Shown: positions 47,075 to 58,725 of the stretch, one piece after another
Position numbering within the stretch: the first letter of the stretch is position 1
How the letters are laid out: each line of letters opens with the position of its first letter
Source: Mycoplasma sp. SG1
GTDB lineage: Bacteria > Bacillota_I > Bacilli_A > Mycoplasmatales > SG1
Assembly (NCBI RefSeq): GCF_023612375.1
Contig: NZ_CP076852.1
Span: 558,753 to 622,752 of the forward strand
Length of the DNA: 64,000 nt
Reading direction: 5' to 3'
Translations under genes and position numbers: made by a program
Notes under the pieces: generated by a model
Database searches by the model: none
Told to the model about the DNA's origin: nothing
The model's input: only the letters and a program-made list of their open reading frames with translations

Positions 47075-47620
47075 TTAAATTTTCATTAATGATTTAAGTT
47101 TTTTAGATTCAAGATCAATTAATTTTTCTTGAAAGTTTTTAATAATTTTATTAATTTCTTCGTTAATAATATTTCTTTCGTTTTCTGATTCACCATGATC
47201 TTTTCAATGTTTTAAATAATCATGACGAATATTTCTAATTTTAACTTTTTCAGATTCAGTTAATTCTTTAACTTTTTTAACGTTTTTTAAACGTTTTTCT
47301 TCGGTTAAAGAAGCAAAATGTAACGTAATTTTATCTTCTAAAACAGTAATTGTTGCTTCGATTGGTAGTTTTCCGATTATTGAAGCAATTTCTTTTGAAA
47401 TAGATGGATCAAACGGTTTAACTACTATTTGATTTGCTCCATCAAGTTTAATATTTGAAATTTGATTTAATGGCATCATAGCCCCATAATATGGGATCTG
47501 AACAATATTTAAAATTGATGTATTAATTGCTCCTGACATAATTTGCGATATTTTTACTTTATATTCGCTGATGATGTTATTCAATTTTTTAGTTAAAGTT
47601 TTTGTATCTAATTGTTCCAT
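47075..47620 (-). CDS. frr: Ribosome recycling factor
   Basis: The product has 181 residues and splits post-termination ribosomes together with EF-G. It shows I M S G A I N T S I L (for the usual S-G-R-A-x-P-x-x-L), I P Y Y G A M M P L N Q I S N I, V V K P F D P S and I S K E I A S I I, then the long helix L T E E K R L K N V K K V K E L T E S E K V with K V K I R N I R H D. The replacement of the R-x-x-P turn is a mild divergence. It is 16 bp downstream of pyrH and three bases upstream of cdsA. Confidence 0.94.
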
Positions 47621-47636
47621 AAGTGTTTTTTGAAAT

Positions 47637-48374
47637 TTAAATATTATTAGTTAAAATTGTGCCTTTAAAAAAAGAAGGTTTTTTTAAAGGTTCAAGTAAA
47701 TTATTAAAATTGGTAATTACTGCTGTAATGGTGCTCTTTTTTAATAGATCTATTGCGGATGCATCAACTACTTGAAGATTAAGCTTTAAAGTTTGTTCAA
47801 AGGTAATTTGTTCAAGAATTTTAGCATCTTTAAAAATGTTAGGGTCTTTATCATAGGCGTAACTGATACCATGTTTTGCAAAAATAATTAAATCAGCTTT
47901 TAATTCAAGCGCCCTTAAAGCTGTAACTGTATCAGTTGAAAAGAAAGGTGACCCAATACCACAGGCAAAAATCAAAATATTAGCATCGTTATACTCTTTT
48001 AATGAACTATCAGGATGATGAGTTTCGCCGATATGTTCTATTTCAAAGGCGGTTTTAATTCTAGCTGTTAAATTGCTTTTTTCAAGGCATTCTTTTAAAA
48101 CCATTGCATTTAAAACGGTTGCCAACATTCCCATGTAGTCAGCTGTTACAGAACTAATGCTATTTGAATTATTTTTTTCAAGAAATTCACGTCCTCTAAT
48201 AATATTACCACCGCCAACAATAATTGCAACTTTATAATTATTTTTGATAAGTCATTTAATATCTTTAACAATATTATTGATTAAATTAAAATCAAATAAA
48301 GAGGAATTATCTTTGCTTTTTAAAGATTCACCGCTTAATTTAATTACTAATCTCTTAAAATTATTTAATTTCAT
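47637..48374 (-). CDS. pyrH: Uridylate kinase
   Basis: A 245-residue hexameric kinase that converts UMP to UDP with ATP. Motifs: L V I K L S G E S L (residues 9-18), V A I I V G G G N I I R G R, T A D Y M G M L A T V L N A M, I F A C G I G S P F F S T D T V T A L R A, and A K H G I S Y A Y D K D P. All the expected substrate-binding loops are present. It stands 32 bp after tsf and 16 bp before frr, the classic rpsB-tsf-pyrH-frr order. Confidence 0.96.
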
Positions 48375-48406
48375 ATTCAAAAACCTTATCTTGCTAAACT
48401 AAGAAG

Positions 48407-49231
48407 TTATTTAACAATTTCTTGAAAAAGAAAGTCAACCACTTTTAAATTATGATTGGCTAAGTATTGTTTAACTGTTTGTTTTGAAAGTTTAATAAAA
48501 GGTTGTTCTAACAAACAATTTTCAGTATAGAAACGATTCATTTTTCCAGCAATAATTTTTTCAACGATACTAGCTGGTCTATTTGTTTTGTTTTTAGCAA
48601 TTTCTTGACTAACAATTTCTTTTTCTGCATCAATAATTTCTTGCGGAACCGATTCAATAGATAAATATTTTGGTTTTGAAGCAACAATTTGCATACATAT
48701 ATCATCAGCTGTTTCTGGATTTTTATCTCCTTCGAAAATAACTAACGAAGATGATAATTTATTAATATGGTTATAACTTCAAAATCATTGATTTTCTTTT
48801 AAAGAAAGTTTTTTAAAACTTGAAATTGAAATATTTTCTTTAAACTTGGCCGCTGTTTCTAAAATATAATCTTTTACAGATCCATTATCAGCAACTTTTA
48901 TATTCTCAAAAGTTTTAAGATCATCTGGTTTTTGTTCTAAAGCTGTTTCGATTAATTTTTTATGTAAATTTTGAAACATTTCAGTGTTTGAAACAAAATC
49001 GGTTTCTGAATTTAAAACTAATATATAACCAACGTTATCTTTAAAGGCTGATAAAACATTACCTTCTTTATTTAAATTACCTGATTTTTTGATAATTTTA
49101 TGACTACTATACAATCTGATTCATTTAATCGCTTCATCAATATCATTTTTAGTCGCTTTAAGTGCTTTAACACATTCAGCATAACCAACATTGGTAATTT
49201 CTCTTAATTTTTTGATTAAATCTAAATTCAT
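48407..49231 (-). CDS. tsf: Elongation factor Ts
   Basis: A 274-residue nucleotide exchange factor for EF-Tu. The N-terminal UBA-like domain has I K K L R E I T N V G Y A E C V K A L, where the common T-G-A-G-x-x-D-C-K reads T N V G Y A E C V K. The core has L V L N S E T D F V S N T E M F, the EF-Tu contact T-D-F-V. The C-terminal part has I V A S K P K Y L and a dimerisation-type end (I I A G K M N R F Y T E N C L L E Q P F). The start at 49231 is five bases after the rpsB stop, so the two are coupled. Confidence 0.96.
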
Positions 49232-49236
49232 AAAAA

Positions 49237-50469
49237 TTATTTTGTTAGAGTGTCTGCGTTTTCTTTTGGTTTTGAAATGTTTTCGCTTTTAGAAGACTGG
49301 TTTGAAGTATCTTTAGCGGTTTGAGGGGTAGTTGTTTTTTCTGGCTTATTTTGTTGATATGATTGTCTTCTATATCTTGAGTATGAATGAGAAGTTGTTT
49401 TAGAACTGCTTTTTTTCTTCGTTTTTTGCATTGTAATAACTTTATTAAACTCATCAATAGGCACATCTTTATCTTTAAGATCGAAAATAGCAGTTGCGTT
49501 TTGATTGTTTCTCCAGTTTCTTCCCCGTTGTTTTGGATTTAAATCATATTTATTATATTGTGGCCGTGGAGTTCGTGGTCTTGGTGAAGAAGGCGTTTTT
49601 TCTTGAGTTGAAAAGAAATAGTTAGGAGAATTTTGACTTTCAAGGGAACTATCTACTTCTTGGAATTCAAACATTTTATTTTCTTGATTAAATAAAATAT
49701 CAATATTAGGACGATTTATTACAGCGGTTGGTAATCCTTTTGCTTTACAAACAGCATCAGCGATAACACCCAAAATTAATTTGATACTTTTTACTCCATC
49801 GTCATTCGCTGGAATAAAAAAATCTAATTTACGGGGATTAAAATTTGTGTCAGCAATCCCAATAACAGTTGATCCGACAATTTTACATTCTTTAATAATA
49901 ACTTTTTCAAGGATTGGAGAACAAAGAAACACCATAGATGGGATCGTTTTCATTTCTTTAATTCCTTCAAATTGACTATTAAATTTTGTAACTTTGTTTT
50001 TAAGTTTTCTTAATTCTTTTTTGGTTAAATCTTTTCCAACTAAATTATTTGCAATATTTTTTTCTAAAGCGATGCTTTCTTGAATTTGTTTTGAAATAAT
50101 TTTAAAATTAGTAAAAGTTCCACCTTTTCAACATTTATTTAAATAAAATACATTAGCTCTTTCAGCTTCTTGCTTAACAATATCTTGGAATTGTTTTTTT
50201 AGTCCAACAAAAAGAATTGTTTTATTCGCTTTTACTTGCTCATAAACATAATTGTAAACAAGGCTCAAGTATTTAATTGTTTTTTCTAAATTTATAATGT
50301 TGATTTTATTTCTACTTAAAAAAACATATTTTTTAAATTGGGGGTGACAAAGATTTTTACGATGTCCAAACTGTACTCCAGATTTAAGTAGTAGTTTTGC
50401 AGCAACAAAAAAATTTTTTTCGTTAATTTTGTTGTAATATGTTTTTGATTTTGCTCTATTTTCTTCCAT
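49237..50469 (-). CDS. rpsB: 30S ribosomal protein S2 with long C-terminal extension
   Basis: A 410-residue protein; normal S2 is ~240-260. The S2 core covers about residues 18-260: L L K S G V Q F G H R K N, I N I I N L E K T I K Y L, I L F V G L K K Q F Q D, W K G G T F T N F, I G I A D T N F N P R and I P A N D D G. The remaining ~150 residues are low complexity and basic, with many Ser, Thr, Gln, Asn, Pro, Arg and Lys (S S P R P R T P R P). They contain no fold I recognise and probably extend from the ribosome surface. The gene heads the rpsB-tsf-pyrH-frr-cdsA-rseP run. Confidence 0.95.
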
Positions 50470-50571
50470 CTTCTAGCAATAAATGAACTAAAATTTTTAG
50501 TTTGGTTTATGAATAATTTCCTTCCGGTAATAAATAATTAAAATATATGTCGTATTAAACAAAATATTATA
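50470..50571 (-). promoter_or_regulatory. Candidate promoter and leader of the rpsB operon
   Basis: On the minus strand TATAAT (plus positions 50566-50571), preceded by a TTGTAT/TATATA-rich stretch, is the only good -10 box before rpsB. It leaves a leader of about 90 bases before the ATG. rpsB leaders in many bacteria bind S2 for feedback control; I see no structure here that proves this. 50572-50716 is AT-rich without genes. Confidence 0.4.
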
Positions 50572-50716
50572 AAACATTTGTGATACAAAGTATATAAAAT
50601 TTCATTTTTTCTTTTACATTATATATTTATATACCTTATAACGTGTTTTATAAAATTTATTTCAATATTTTCTTAAAAAAGACAAGAATAAATCTTTAAA
50701 TCTATTTAATAATATT

Positions 50717-51016
50717 TTATGGGTTAAATTTTTTATAAGATTTTTTTGAAAAAAAGTGATTATAACTTTTAATCGCTAAAACGAAAGCTAAACTTGTACA
50801 TATTATAGATAAAATAACAATATTTAAATTAAACGTTTTCTGCCAATTATAACCAATTGTTAAAAAAATTAAGACCATTAAAATTAAACAAATAAAGTTA
50901 AACAACGTATTTATAAATTTATAACTTTTTCATTGAAAAAGATTAAATAATAATTTTAACGTTAATAAAAGTAAATATATTGTTGTTGCTACAATCAAAA
51001 CAATATAAACAACCAT
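50717..51016 (-). CDS. Small membrane protein, unknown
   Basis: The product has 99 residues and is very hydrophobic. About three membrane helices are visible: near 3-25 (V V Y I V L I V A T T I Y L L L L), about 38-58 (L F N F I C L I L M V L I F L), and about 66-86 (I V I L S I I C T S L A F V L A I). A basic C-terminus follows (H F F S K K S Y K K F N P). It includes one UGA-Trp (F Q W K). There are no known motifs. It lies 17 bp downstream of gapN on the same strand and is probably co-transcribed with it. No function can be given. Confidence 0.65.
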
Positions 51017-51033
51017 GATTCTATTATCTTGTC

Positions 51034-52461
51034 CTAAATAGCTATCACTATCCCTTTTGGATAAGAACAATTAAGCAATGATCAATAAGTGCTTTGGGTT
51101 CCAATACCAGATGACTTACTTCCTGTAAATGGATATCTATCTGGTCCTCTCTCAGTAGCAAAATTAATAGTTACTCTCCCTGTATCAATTTGTTGTGCTA
51201 TATTAATCGCACCTTTTAAATTAGATGAGAAAACACAAGCTTGAAGTCCATACAAAGTGTTATTAGCAATTTCGATCGCTTCATCAATTGTGTCATAGTA
51301 AATAATAGGCAAAACAGGCCCAAATTGTTCAATTGATGCAATTTTTGCTTTTGGTGAAACATTATCTAACAAAGTTGGATAAACTAAATTATCTTCAAAT
51401 TTATTGCCTATTACAACTTTAGCTCCATGTCTGATTGCATCTTTGGTTAAATCTTCAACAAATTGAGCGCTAGCAATATTAATAAGTGGGGTTATATTTG
51501 CGACCGTATTAGGTTGATTTGTTACAACTAATTTCTCAATTTCAGCCTTTAAATGTGGAATTAATTTAACAGAAGTATCTTTTGTTACTAATATTCTTTT
51601 AACTGCAGTGCATCTTTGTCCATTAAAACTAAAGGCCCCTTTTATGATCTGTTTAGCTGTTAATTTTAAATCACAATCATCAAGAACAATAGCAGGATCT
51701 TTTCCGCCCATTTCAAAAATAAGACCACAATTTTTACTATGTTTTGAAATATATTCACCAGTTGCAGTTGAACCTGTGTAATTAATTAATTTAATCCGAT
51801 CTGATTTAATTAAATATTCACCAATCAATGATCCTTTCCCTGTTATTACTTGAAGTTGATCTTCATTGAAACCAGCATTGTATAAAGATTTTGTAATTAA
51901 AATACCTGTCACTGATCCATTTGTACTTGGTTTAAAAACTACTGTATTCCCCATTATCAAGCTAGGGGCTAGTTTTGTAATTGATAAATTGAATGGATAA
52001 TTAAACGGAGAAATCGCTAAAATAACTCCGAGCGGTTCACGTTCAAAAAGAGCTAATTCATTCCGCGCTGTTTTAACTGCTGTCGGATGATAACCTTCTA
52101 TTTGCAATCTTTTGAACTCAGTGATTGTATCTTCAATAACAGATATCCCCTTCTTAAATTCAGATTGACAGTCAGGAATTGATTTCCCTACTTCTCAATG
52201 GATAGCGTTAATAATTTCTGCCTCCATCGCTTTTAAAGAATTAACTCATGCTGTTAACATCTCAACCCTTTTAACTGAAGAAGTTTTTCTTCATTTTAAA
52301 AATGCTTGATAACTTTTTTCATAAATAACATCAATATCTTCTTTTGATAACGATGGAACTTCAAAAATCGCCTTATTCGTAAATGGTGAAATAATTGAAT
52401 AAAAATCTTTATATCTAAAGTTTTTTATTCAATCATAAGTGTATCTTTTTATAGTTCCCAT
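51034..52461 (-). CDS. gapN: Non-phosphorylating glyceraldehyde-3-phosphate dehydrogenase (NADP)
   Basis: A 475-residue aldehyde dehydrogenase that oxidises glyceraldehyde-3-phosphate directly to 3-phosphoglycerate with NADP, giving NADPH and bypassing one ATP step. Seen: I S P F N Y P F N L S, G N T V V F K P S T, I N Y T G S T A T G E Y I S K H, F E M G G K D P A I V L (catalytic Glu), S F N G Q R C T A V K R I L V (catalytic Cys) and F A T E R G P D R Y P F T G S K S S G I G T Q. The G-Q-R-C-T-A-V-K-R and E-R-G-P-D segments are specific for the GapN branch. The length is normal. The small membrane protein gene follows. Confidence 0.93.
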
Positions 52462-52601
52462 AAATGTAAATATTAAACCTTCTGTTTCGATTTAAAAAAT
52501 AGTTTTAATCTTAAGTAATTATATTTTATTATCTAAAGTTATTCTAGATAAGACTTTTAAAAAAATTAAATAATACTTCTAGATAATAGATAATAAATAT
52601 T

Positions 52602-53252
52602 ATGAAACCGATAAAAATAGCACCGAGTACGATTCGTAATTTATTATTTATAGAAAATATTAATGATGAATTTTTAATCGCTATAAAACAAAAAGCTCGC
52701 CATTTTTCATCTGAGCAAATCGCTAAAATGAAAGAAGGAACAAAAGAAGAAAAAAATATTATTTTAGAATTTATTAATAAATTTAAAACAATAAATGATG
52801 ATGCTGTTGGTCCAATAAACCTAAACCGAATTAATACAAGCTATAAAAAAATAATTCAAAATCATTTAATCACCTGAACTCAAGGCAAAATTGATGGTTT
52901 ATTGGTTCATAAATGAATGAAATATATAGTTGAAATAAAACTAACTCATTCTTTATCTTTAGATGAAGCCGTTGTTTGATATTATCCTCAAATTCAAACT
53001 TACATGGAATTAACTTTAGCGCAACGATGTATTTTTGTCTTAAAAAACGCTATTTCTGGAGCCCTTGAATATAAAATAATTAAAAGGGATGATAAATTTA
53101 TCAGTGAAGTTCAAAAACGTTGCTTATGATTTATCAAACAAGTATCTAACTTTAATCTTGACTTAAATACGATTCAAGGGAATTTTGATCAAGATTTTAA
53201 AATAAAAGAATATTGAAATAAATTGATAAATATCAAAAGAAAATATCACTAA
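52602..53252 (+). CDS. PD-(D/E)XK nuclease-like protein (YqaJ/RecB type)
   Basis: The product has 216 residues. After a helical N-terminal third, the core reads G K I D G L L V ... K Y I V E I K L T, with Asp98, Glu111 and Lys113 matching the D...E-x-K metal site. W Y Y P Q I Q T Y M E L follows with Gln130 and Tyr134, matching the Q-x-x-x-Y motif of RecB/YqaJ-type exonucleases. It may process DNA ends, as phage or repair exonucleases do; no phage genes are adjacent. It lies alone on the plus strand between gapN and smc, its stop two bases from the stop of smc. It includes several UGA-Trp codons. The family is inferred from motifs only. Confidence 0.7.
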
Positions 53253-53254
53253 TA

Positions 53255-56029
53255 TTATTCATTCTTAACGTTTATACCAACAATATTCGTTACCCCTTTA
53301 CCATGAGTTGTTGCTCCATACAAGACTGGACAATGAACCATTAATTGATTCCGATGAGTAATTAAAATGAATTGAATTTCTTTTGAAAATTCTTTTAATA
53401 ATGATCCTAATTTTGATGCATTAACTGGGTCAAGATTGGCATCGACTTCATCAAAAATAATTAATGGCAGTTTTTTAATTTTTAAAATTGCTAATAAGAT
53501 ACAAACTATAACTAATGTTTTTTCACCCCCTGATAAATTATCAAGAAAATAACTTTCTTTTTTTGAAGGAAAAGTAGCAGAAATTTCAATTCCAGAATAA
53601 TCTGTTTCTAGATCTTCAACATGTTTTAAAAATATTTTGCCATCAGTATAAAATTTGTGAAAAATTTCTGGTAAAATTTTATTCACTTCATCAATAAAAT
53701 TAGTGAATAAAGTTTTTAAAATGTTGTCAAGCGTATTTATTGTTTCTTCAATTTGATAAACTGTTTTACTTACATTTACATACTCTGTTTTCAATTTATG
53801 AAAGGTTTCTTGTTCTTTTTCATAGATTGCAATAGAATCTAAATTGACAGATCCTATTTTTGATAGTTCATTTTTAATCAATTCGATTTCTTGACTTGTA
53901 ACATCAGATAAATGAAACGTTTTTGCTAAATCTGTTGCTGTTTCAATTGTTAGTTTATACCTTTGGACTAAGGTTGTTGAAAAGTTCTTGATTGTTATTT
54001 TTTGTTCTAAAGCGCTAATGTTTAATTTTTCAAGTTTACGATGAAACTCGTTATACTCATCTTCAAATTTTTTTAAATTTGAAAAATTATTTTGTTGAGC
54101 AGCTAAAAGTTTGACTTTTTGTTGATTTTTGATTTTAAAGTCCAAATTTAATTTGATTAATTTAGATTTATATGCATTTATGTCTTTTAAAGCGGTTATA
54201 TCATTATTTTGTTTTTGGGCGCTTTCATGTTTTTGAAAAAGATTGTATTGATATTCAAACTTAAGGATCTCTTTGTATATTTCTTCTTGCTCTGTTTTTA
54301 AACTGTTAATTTTTAAACGTAAATTATTTAATTTTTCTTGATTGATATCTAAAAGATGTTGTATCTTTTTATTTTTATCGTGTAATAAATTGATTTCGTT
54401 AATAACGGCTTGTTGTTTATTAATTTTGATATAACCACCTATTATTTCTTCTCTTTTTATAAAAACATCTCCTGCCAACGTTACAATAATAAATTCGGGT
54501 AATAATTTTTTTAAATGTTTTGCAGTGTCAAAATCTGTTGTTAAAATTGTATTTCTAAAAAGGTATTGAAATACTTTTAAATATTTTTTTTCAAAATTAA
54601 TTAATTCAACAAAAGGTGGTAAAATTAAATCTTTAATTTTTAAACGTTGAAAAAGTTGTTGCTTAATTTCTTCTTGATTAACGTTAGTCTGAACAATGTT
54701 TTCATAAATTAAAAAAGTTGTTTTAAAAAGTTTGTTTGTATTTAAATAATCAATAATTTTTTTCGCTGTTTCTTCGTTTTGAACTAAAATATTTTTTAAT
54801 TTACCCCCCAATACAGCAGTAATCGCTGTTTGATATTTTTCATCTGCTGTAAATAAATCGTAAATATAACCATAACACTCAGGAAATGTATCTTTTAGCA
54901 GAAAATTTGGATCATTAGTTCTGGTTTTTAAAAAAGAAATATGATATTCATTTTCTTTAAATTTTAATTTAAGTGAATCTGATTCTGTTTTCAAATCTTG
55001 TTCTTCTTGAGAAAAAGTTTTGATATTTTCTAATATTTTGGAATGTTTAATTTTTAAACTGTCAAGAAATTTTTTAATTGTTTTAATATCTAGATTAATA
55101 TCTATTGTTTCAATTTGTTGAAGATTAAAAATTAAAGAATTTAAATTTTGAATGTCATTTGAAATATTTAATGAATCATCTTCTAATTGTGAAATTTCAG
55201 TTTGATAAGTTTTAAATTTTCAATTCGCATCTTCTTTGTTTTTTAAAATTAAATCTTTGTTTAAGTTGAGTTTATCTATCTCTTCTTGACAACGATTAAA
55301 ATCCTCGTATTGTTTGTTAATAACATTAACCAAATATCATATTTCTTTTTGATACAACTCTTCTTTTAATGCTTTGAATTTTTTAGCTTTTTGAACTTCA
55401 AGTTGAAGCTGTTCAAATCTTGCTTCTGCTTTATTAAAAATAAGGGATAACGTTTTTAATTTTTCATCAGTTTGAACTAAATTTTTAAAAATTTTGGTTC
55501 GGTTTTTTTTATATTGTAATAGCCCAGAAACACTAATAAATAATTGCTTCATTTCATCTGGTTTATAGTTAATCATTTGATTAATCGTATTTTGTGAAAT
55601 AAACGATAACCCAAAGTTAACAATCCCGATACCAGACATCATTTGAACAATTTCTTTTTGTGTTATTGGATTCCGATTGATAAAAGTGTCAGCATTAAAA
55701 TCATCGCGATAAACTGTTTTTTCTAAAACTATTTCATTTAAATCATAATCAAACAAATGGGTTGAATTATCAAAGTAAAGTTTAACCGTAGCAAATGGGG
55801 CTGGTTGATATTCTTTTGTGGTTCCGTTAAAAATTAAATCATTGTAATTTTTAATTCGCATCTGTTTACTTATTTTATCACCCAAAATTCAACGAATAGC
55901 ATCAATTAGATTAGATTTACCAGCTCCATTTGGTCCTATAATAGCTGTTAACGGATAATTAAAATACAGATTGCTCTTACAAGCAAAAGATTTAAAGCCT
56001 TCGATATATATTCTTTTTAAAAAAATCAT
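53255..56029 (-). CDS. smc: Chromosome segregation protein SMC
   Basis: A 924-residue condensin ATPase. The N-terminal head has G F K S F A and Walker A G P N G A G K S N (32-41), then I D A I R W I L G D. A coiled coil leads to a hinge (about 360-530, with Y G Y I Y D L F T A and G G K L K N I L V) and returns. The C-terminal head has the ABC signature N L S G G E K T, Walker B P L I I F D E V D A N L D, and the switch His in L I T H R N Q L. Typical bacterial SMC has ~1,180 residues, so the coiled-coil arms are shortened here. ScpA/ScpB genes are not in the window. The stop faces the plus-strand nuclease gene. Confidence 0.94.
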
Positions 56030-56147
56030 ATCTAAAATAATCTTGATTTAGGGTTTTTATTAAAAATAAAAAAGTAATATTGAAAAGAAAAAATAGTTTC
56101 CATAATTAACTTTATTTTAACAGAATTTTATAAATAACCTTTTATGA

Positions 56148-56222
56148 CTAATAGTTTGGATAAAATGTTTTTATTGTTTTAATTAAACCATCATTCACCA
56201 TTACTTGATTGATAAAATTTTT
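56148..56222 (-). pseudogene. Remnant of a second permease 3' end
   Basis: On the minus strand this reads F I N Q V M V N D G L I K T I K T F Y P N Y, stop TAG at 56148-56150. It matches the end of the permease at 56316-57389 (A I F N D G L I K T L K T F R Q K P). No further upstream coding similarity remains before the terminator at 56251. It is probably the scar of a tandem duplication of the permease gene that was later deleted. Confidence 0.6.
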
Positions 56223-56250
56223 AAATAAAGTTAAAATAATTTTTTGTTAA

Positions 56251-56281
56251 AAAAAATATTTCTAAAGTTAGAAATATTTTT
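56251..56281. terminator. Rho-independent terminator (AT-rich)
   Basis: AAAATATTTCTAA, loop AG, TTAGAAATATTTT, flanked by A-run and T-run. It lies 35 bp past the stop of the permease gene (56316) on the minus strand and could also work in the other direction. Confidence 0.75.
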
Positions 56282-56315
56282 GTATAAAAAGTTGAAAAGT
56301 TTTTACTTGTTCTTT

Positions 56316-57389
56316 TTATGCTAAAAGTTGTTGATTTTTAAATTGTTTTGGTTTTTGACGAAATGTTTTTAAAGTTTTGATCAAACCATCATTGAAGATT
56401 GCTCTTTCATAAAACATTCTTGAAGGATAAATTAATAATCCAGAAATTGCTAATACAACAAAAGGAGCAAGGTACATATAAATAGAAACGCTCCCATCTG
56501 AAGAAGTAAATATTAATAACATATTAAGATAAAAACTACTAAAAATCGGAATAAACGATAAAATTTTAGACAATAATCGAACATCCATTTGTAGAATCGT
56601 AGATAAAATAGTGTTTAGAATTGAAGGGAAAATAAATAAAAAAACAAAAACACCAATTCCACCACGAATACTTGTTAAAGCGCTTGAAACAGCAACACAT
56701 AACAAAATCATCAAAATGATATTCCCCATTGTGTTAACACCTAATAAAATACAATACCATCAAACACTATTAATTCCATGGTCAACATTAGGAATACCAG
56801 CAGCAGCGAAATCTTTTGAAGCTGCGCCATAATAAAGAAAATTTGATGGTAAATGGTTAATATGTAGTCCAACAATTCAATAAAAAACAAACATTGGGTT
56901 AAATTGCTGAATACAAATAAATGATAAAAATGTTAATAAAATAAAAAGTAAAACTCAAAATCCGACAAATCAAAGTAAATTTACTAAAACTTTTGTATAA
57001 AAAGATGTTTTAGTTCCTACAGAAGATATTGTAATTTCTGTTGCTCGACTTGTTTTTTCTTCTAAAACAAAAAAACAAGAAGAAAATATTGTCCTAACAA
57101 ACGGTATATACAAAAGTGTTGGTAAAATTCCAACAAATAACATTACAAGTTTTGTGTGTTGTTCTGGACTTAGATGATTAGGGTCATCTGGTTTGTAACT
57201 GTGTCAAAAAATAGTTGCAAAAACAGCACCTACGATTGTCACTATTAAAACAATAGCTAAAAATAAAAATAATTTTATATTAAAAAAATTTAATCTTATA
57301 TTCCAAAGAAAATAATTTCACTTAGCATACATTACCCTTGTACGGGTAACTCTATGATCATCTTGTTCTTTTTTTACTATTTCTGTCAT
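56316..57389 (-). CDS. ABC-2-like membrane permease
   Basis: A 357-residue membrane protein. After a ~35-residue basic cytoplasmic segment the first long helix is at about 37-60 (I K L F L F L A I V L I V T I V G A V F A), then an outside loop. L L Y I P F V R T I F S S C F F V L E E K T S R A T E I T resembles the conserved E-(R/K)-E-x-x-x-x element of ABC-2 exporters (NatB type). Further helices at about 155-180, 215-245, 250-275 and 290-320 follow. The C-terminus is basic. No ATPase gene is adjacent, so its partner must lie elsewhere. It lies 90 bp downstream of ftsY. The substrate is unknown. Confidence 0.7.
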
Positions 57390-57479
57390 GACAATTGTTT
57401 CATCTTTATGTTTAATTAAAATTCATCTTTTTTGTTGAGAATTAATACCGTTTTTTTATATATAAAATTTTTCAAGTAT

Positions 57480-58454
57480 TTATTGAAAATTAAAAAGATT
57501 ATAAATAAATTGTTCTGGTTTAAATATTTCTAGATCGTTAATTTTTTCTCCTATACCTAAAAATTTAATAGGAATACTAAATTCTTCTGGAAATGATAAA
57601 ATTATTCCTGGTTTACTTGAACCATCTACTTTGTTTAAAACAAAACCAGAAACTTGACCGATTGTTTGAAAACCTTTTATTTGTTCAATCAAGTGATAAC
57701 CTGTTGTAATATCTAGTACGATTAAAAACTCTGATGGCTCATATCCTAATAATTTATTGGATATATTATACATTTTCTTGAGCTGATTCATTAAATTAAT
57801 TTTATTTTCAAGTCGTCCTGAGGTATCACAAATAATAACATCATGCTTATTAGTTAAAGCATAATTTATTCCTTTATAAAGTAAACTGCTTGGGTCTTGT
57901 TTATCTTTTTCTGGCAATATAATATCAACTCCTGCTTCATTAGCTCAATATTGCAATTGATGAGAAGCAGCTGGTCTAAATGTGTCTGCTGCAACTAATA
58001 AAACTTTTTTGTGATTTTGTGTTTTTAAATAATTTGCTAATTTACCAATAAATGTCGTTTTGCCTGATCCGTTTACACCTGCAACTAAAATAATAGATGG
58101 TTTTTTATCAGATAAATTTAACTGATATTTTTTATCATCAATGAAAGATTTATAACCATTAATGATTTTTTCAATTAAAAATTGATTAATTTCATCTTCT
58201 TTTAAATTATGAATTTTAGTTTCTTTTTTTAACTCATCGATTAAAAATTTAGCAAAGTTATATTCAACGTTAAAATCAATTAAAAATTCTTCTAGATCTT
58301 GAAAAAAAACTTCATCTATTTTTTTATGTCTGCTAAATATTTTTTGAAAAAATATTTTTAAATGCCCTTTACTCTTGGATAAACTGCTTTGATAGTTTTT
58401 ATTTAATTTAAGCGAACTGCCTAAAATTTTTCTTTTTAGATTAAATATCCCCAT
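57480..58454 (-). CDS. ftsY: Signal recognition particle receptor FtsY
   Basis: A 324-residue SRP GTPase that receives ribosome-SRP complexes at the membrane. It has a basic N-terminus without a long acidic A domain, and a four-helix N domain ([14 protein letters not shown]). The G domain has [15 protein letters not shown] (126-140), [37 protein letters not shown] and [14 protein letters not shown]. The usual G-x-G-G-K-G loop element S-K-G-G is reduced to S K P G. The gene is monocistronic or first before the permease. Confidence 0.94.
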
Positions 58455-58725
58455 TTAATTTTAAATTTTTGATTTTTTTTTAATTTATATATAAATATTA
58501 ATCATTTATTAACTAAAAATTTATAATTTAAATAAAATAAATATTGTATATTATTCAATTTATTAATTTATACCGTAATTTTTTTTAAATTAAAAAAAGG
58601 TTATATATATATTATCTACTTTCTAAAAGTATATTGATAAATTAACTTTTAAAAATTAATCGTAGATGAAAAAAACCAAAAGATAATCGTAAACAAATAC
58701 AAAATAGATACAATTGGTTTAGAAA
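58455..58725. other. Gene-free AT-rich stretch
   Basis: This gap lies between the diverging ftsY (minus) and the plus-strand genes. Codon-like patches near 58668 (ATG AAA AAA ACC AAA AGA, then stops) hint at decayed coding sequence, but no frame is open. TATA-rich segments near 58560-58620 could hold promoters for both directions; no clear -35/-10 pair stands out. Confidence 0.4.

Noticed and set aside
50470..50716. Riboswitch or structured RNA upstream of rpsB
   Set aside because: Only AT-rich sequence with a -10-like box is visible; no recognisable riboswitch core.
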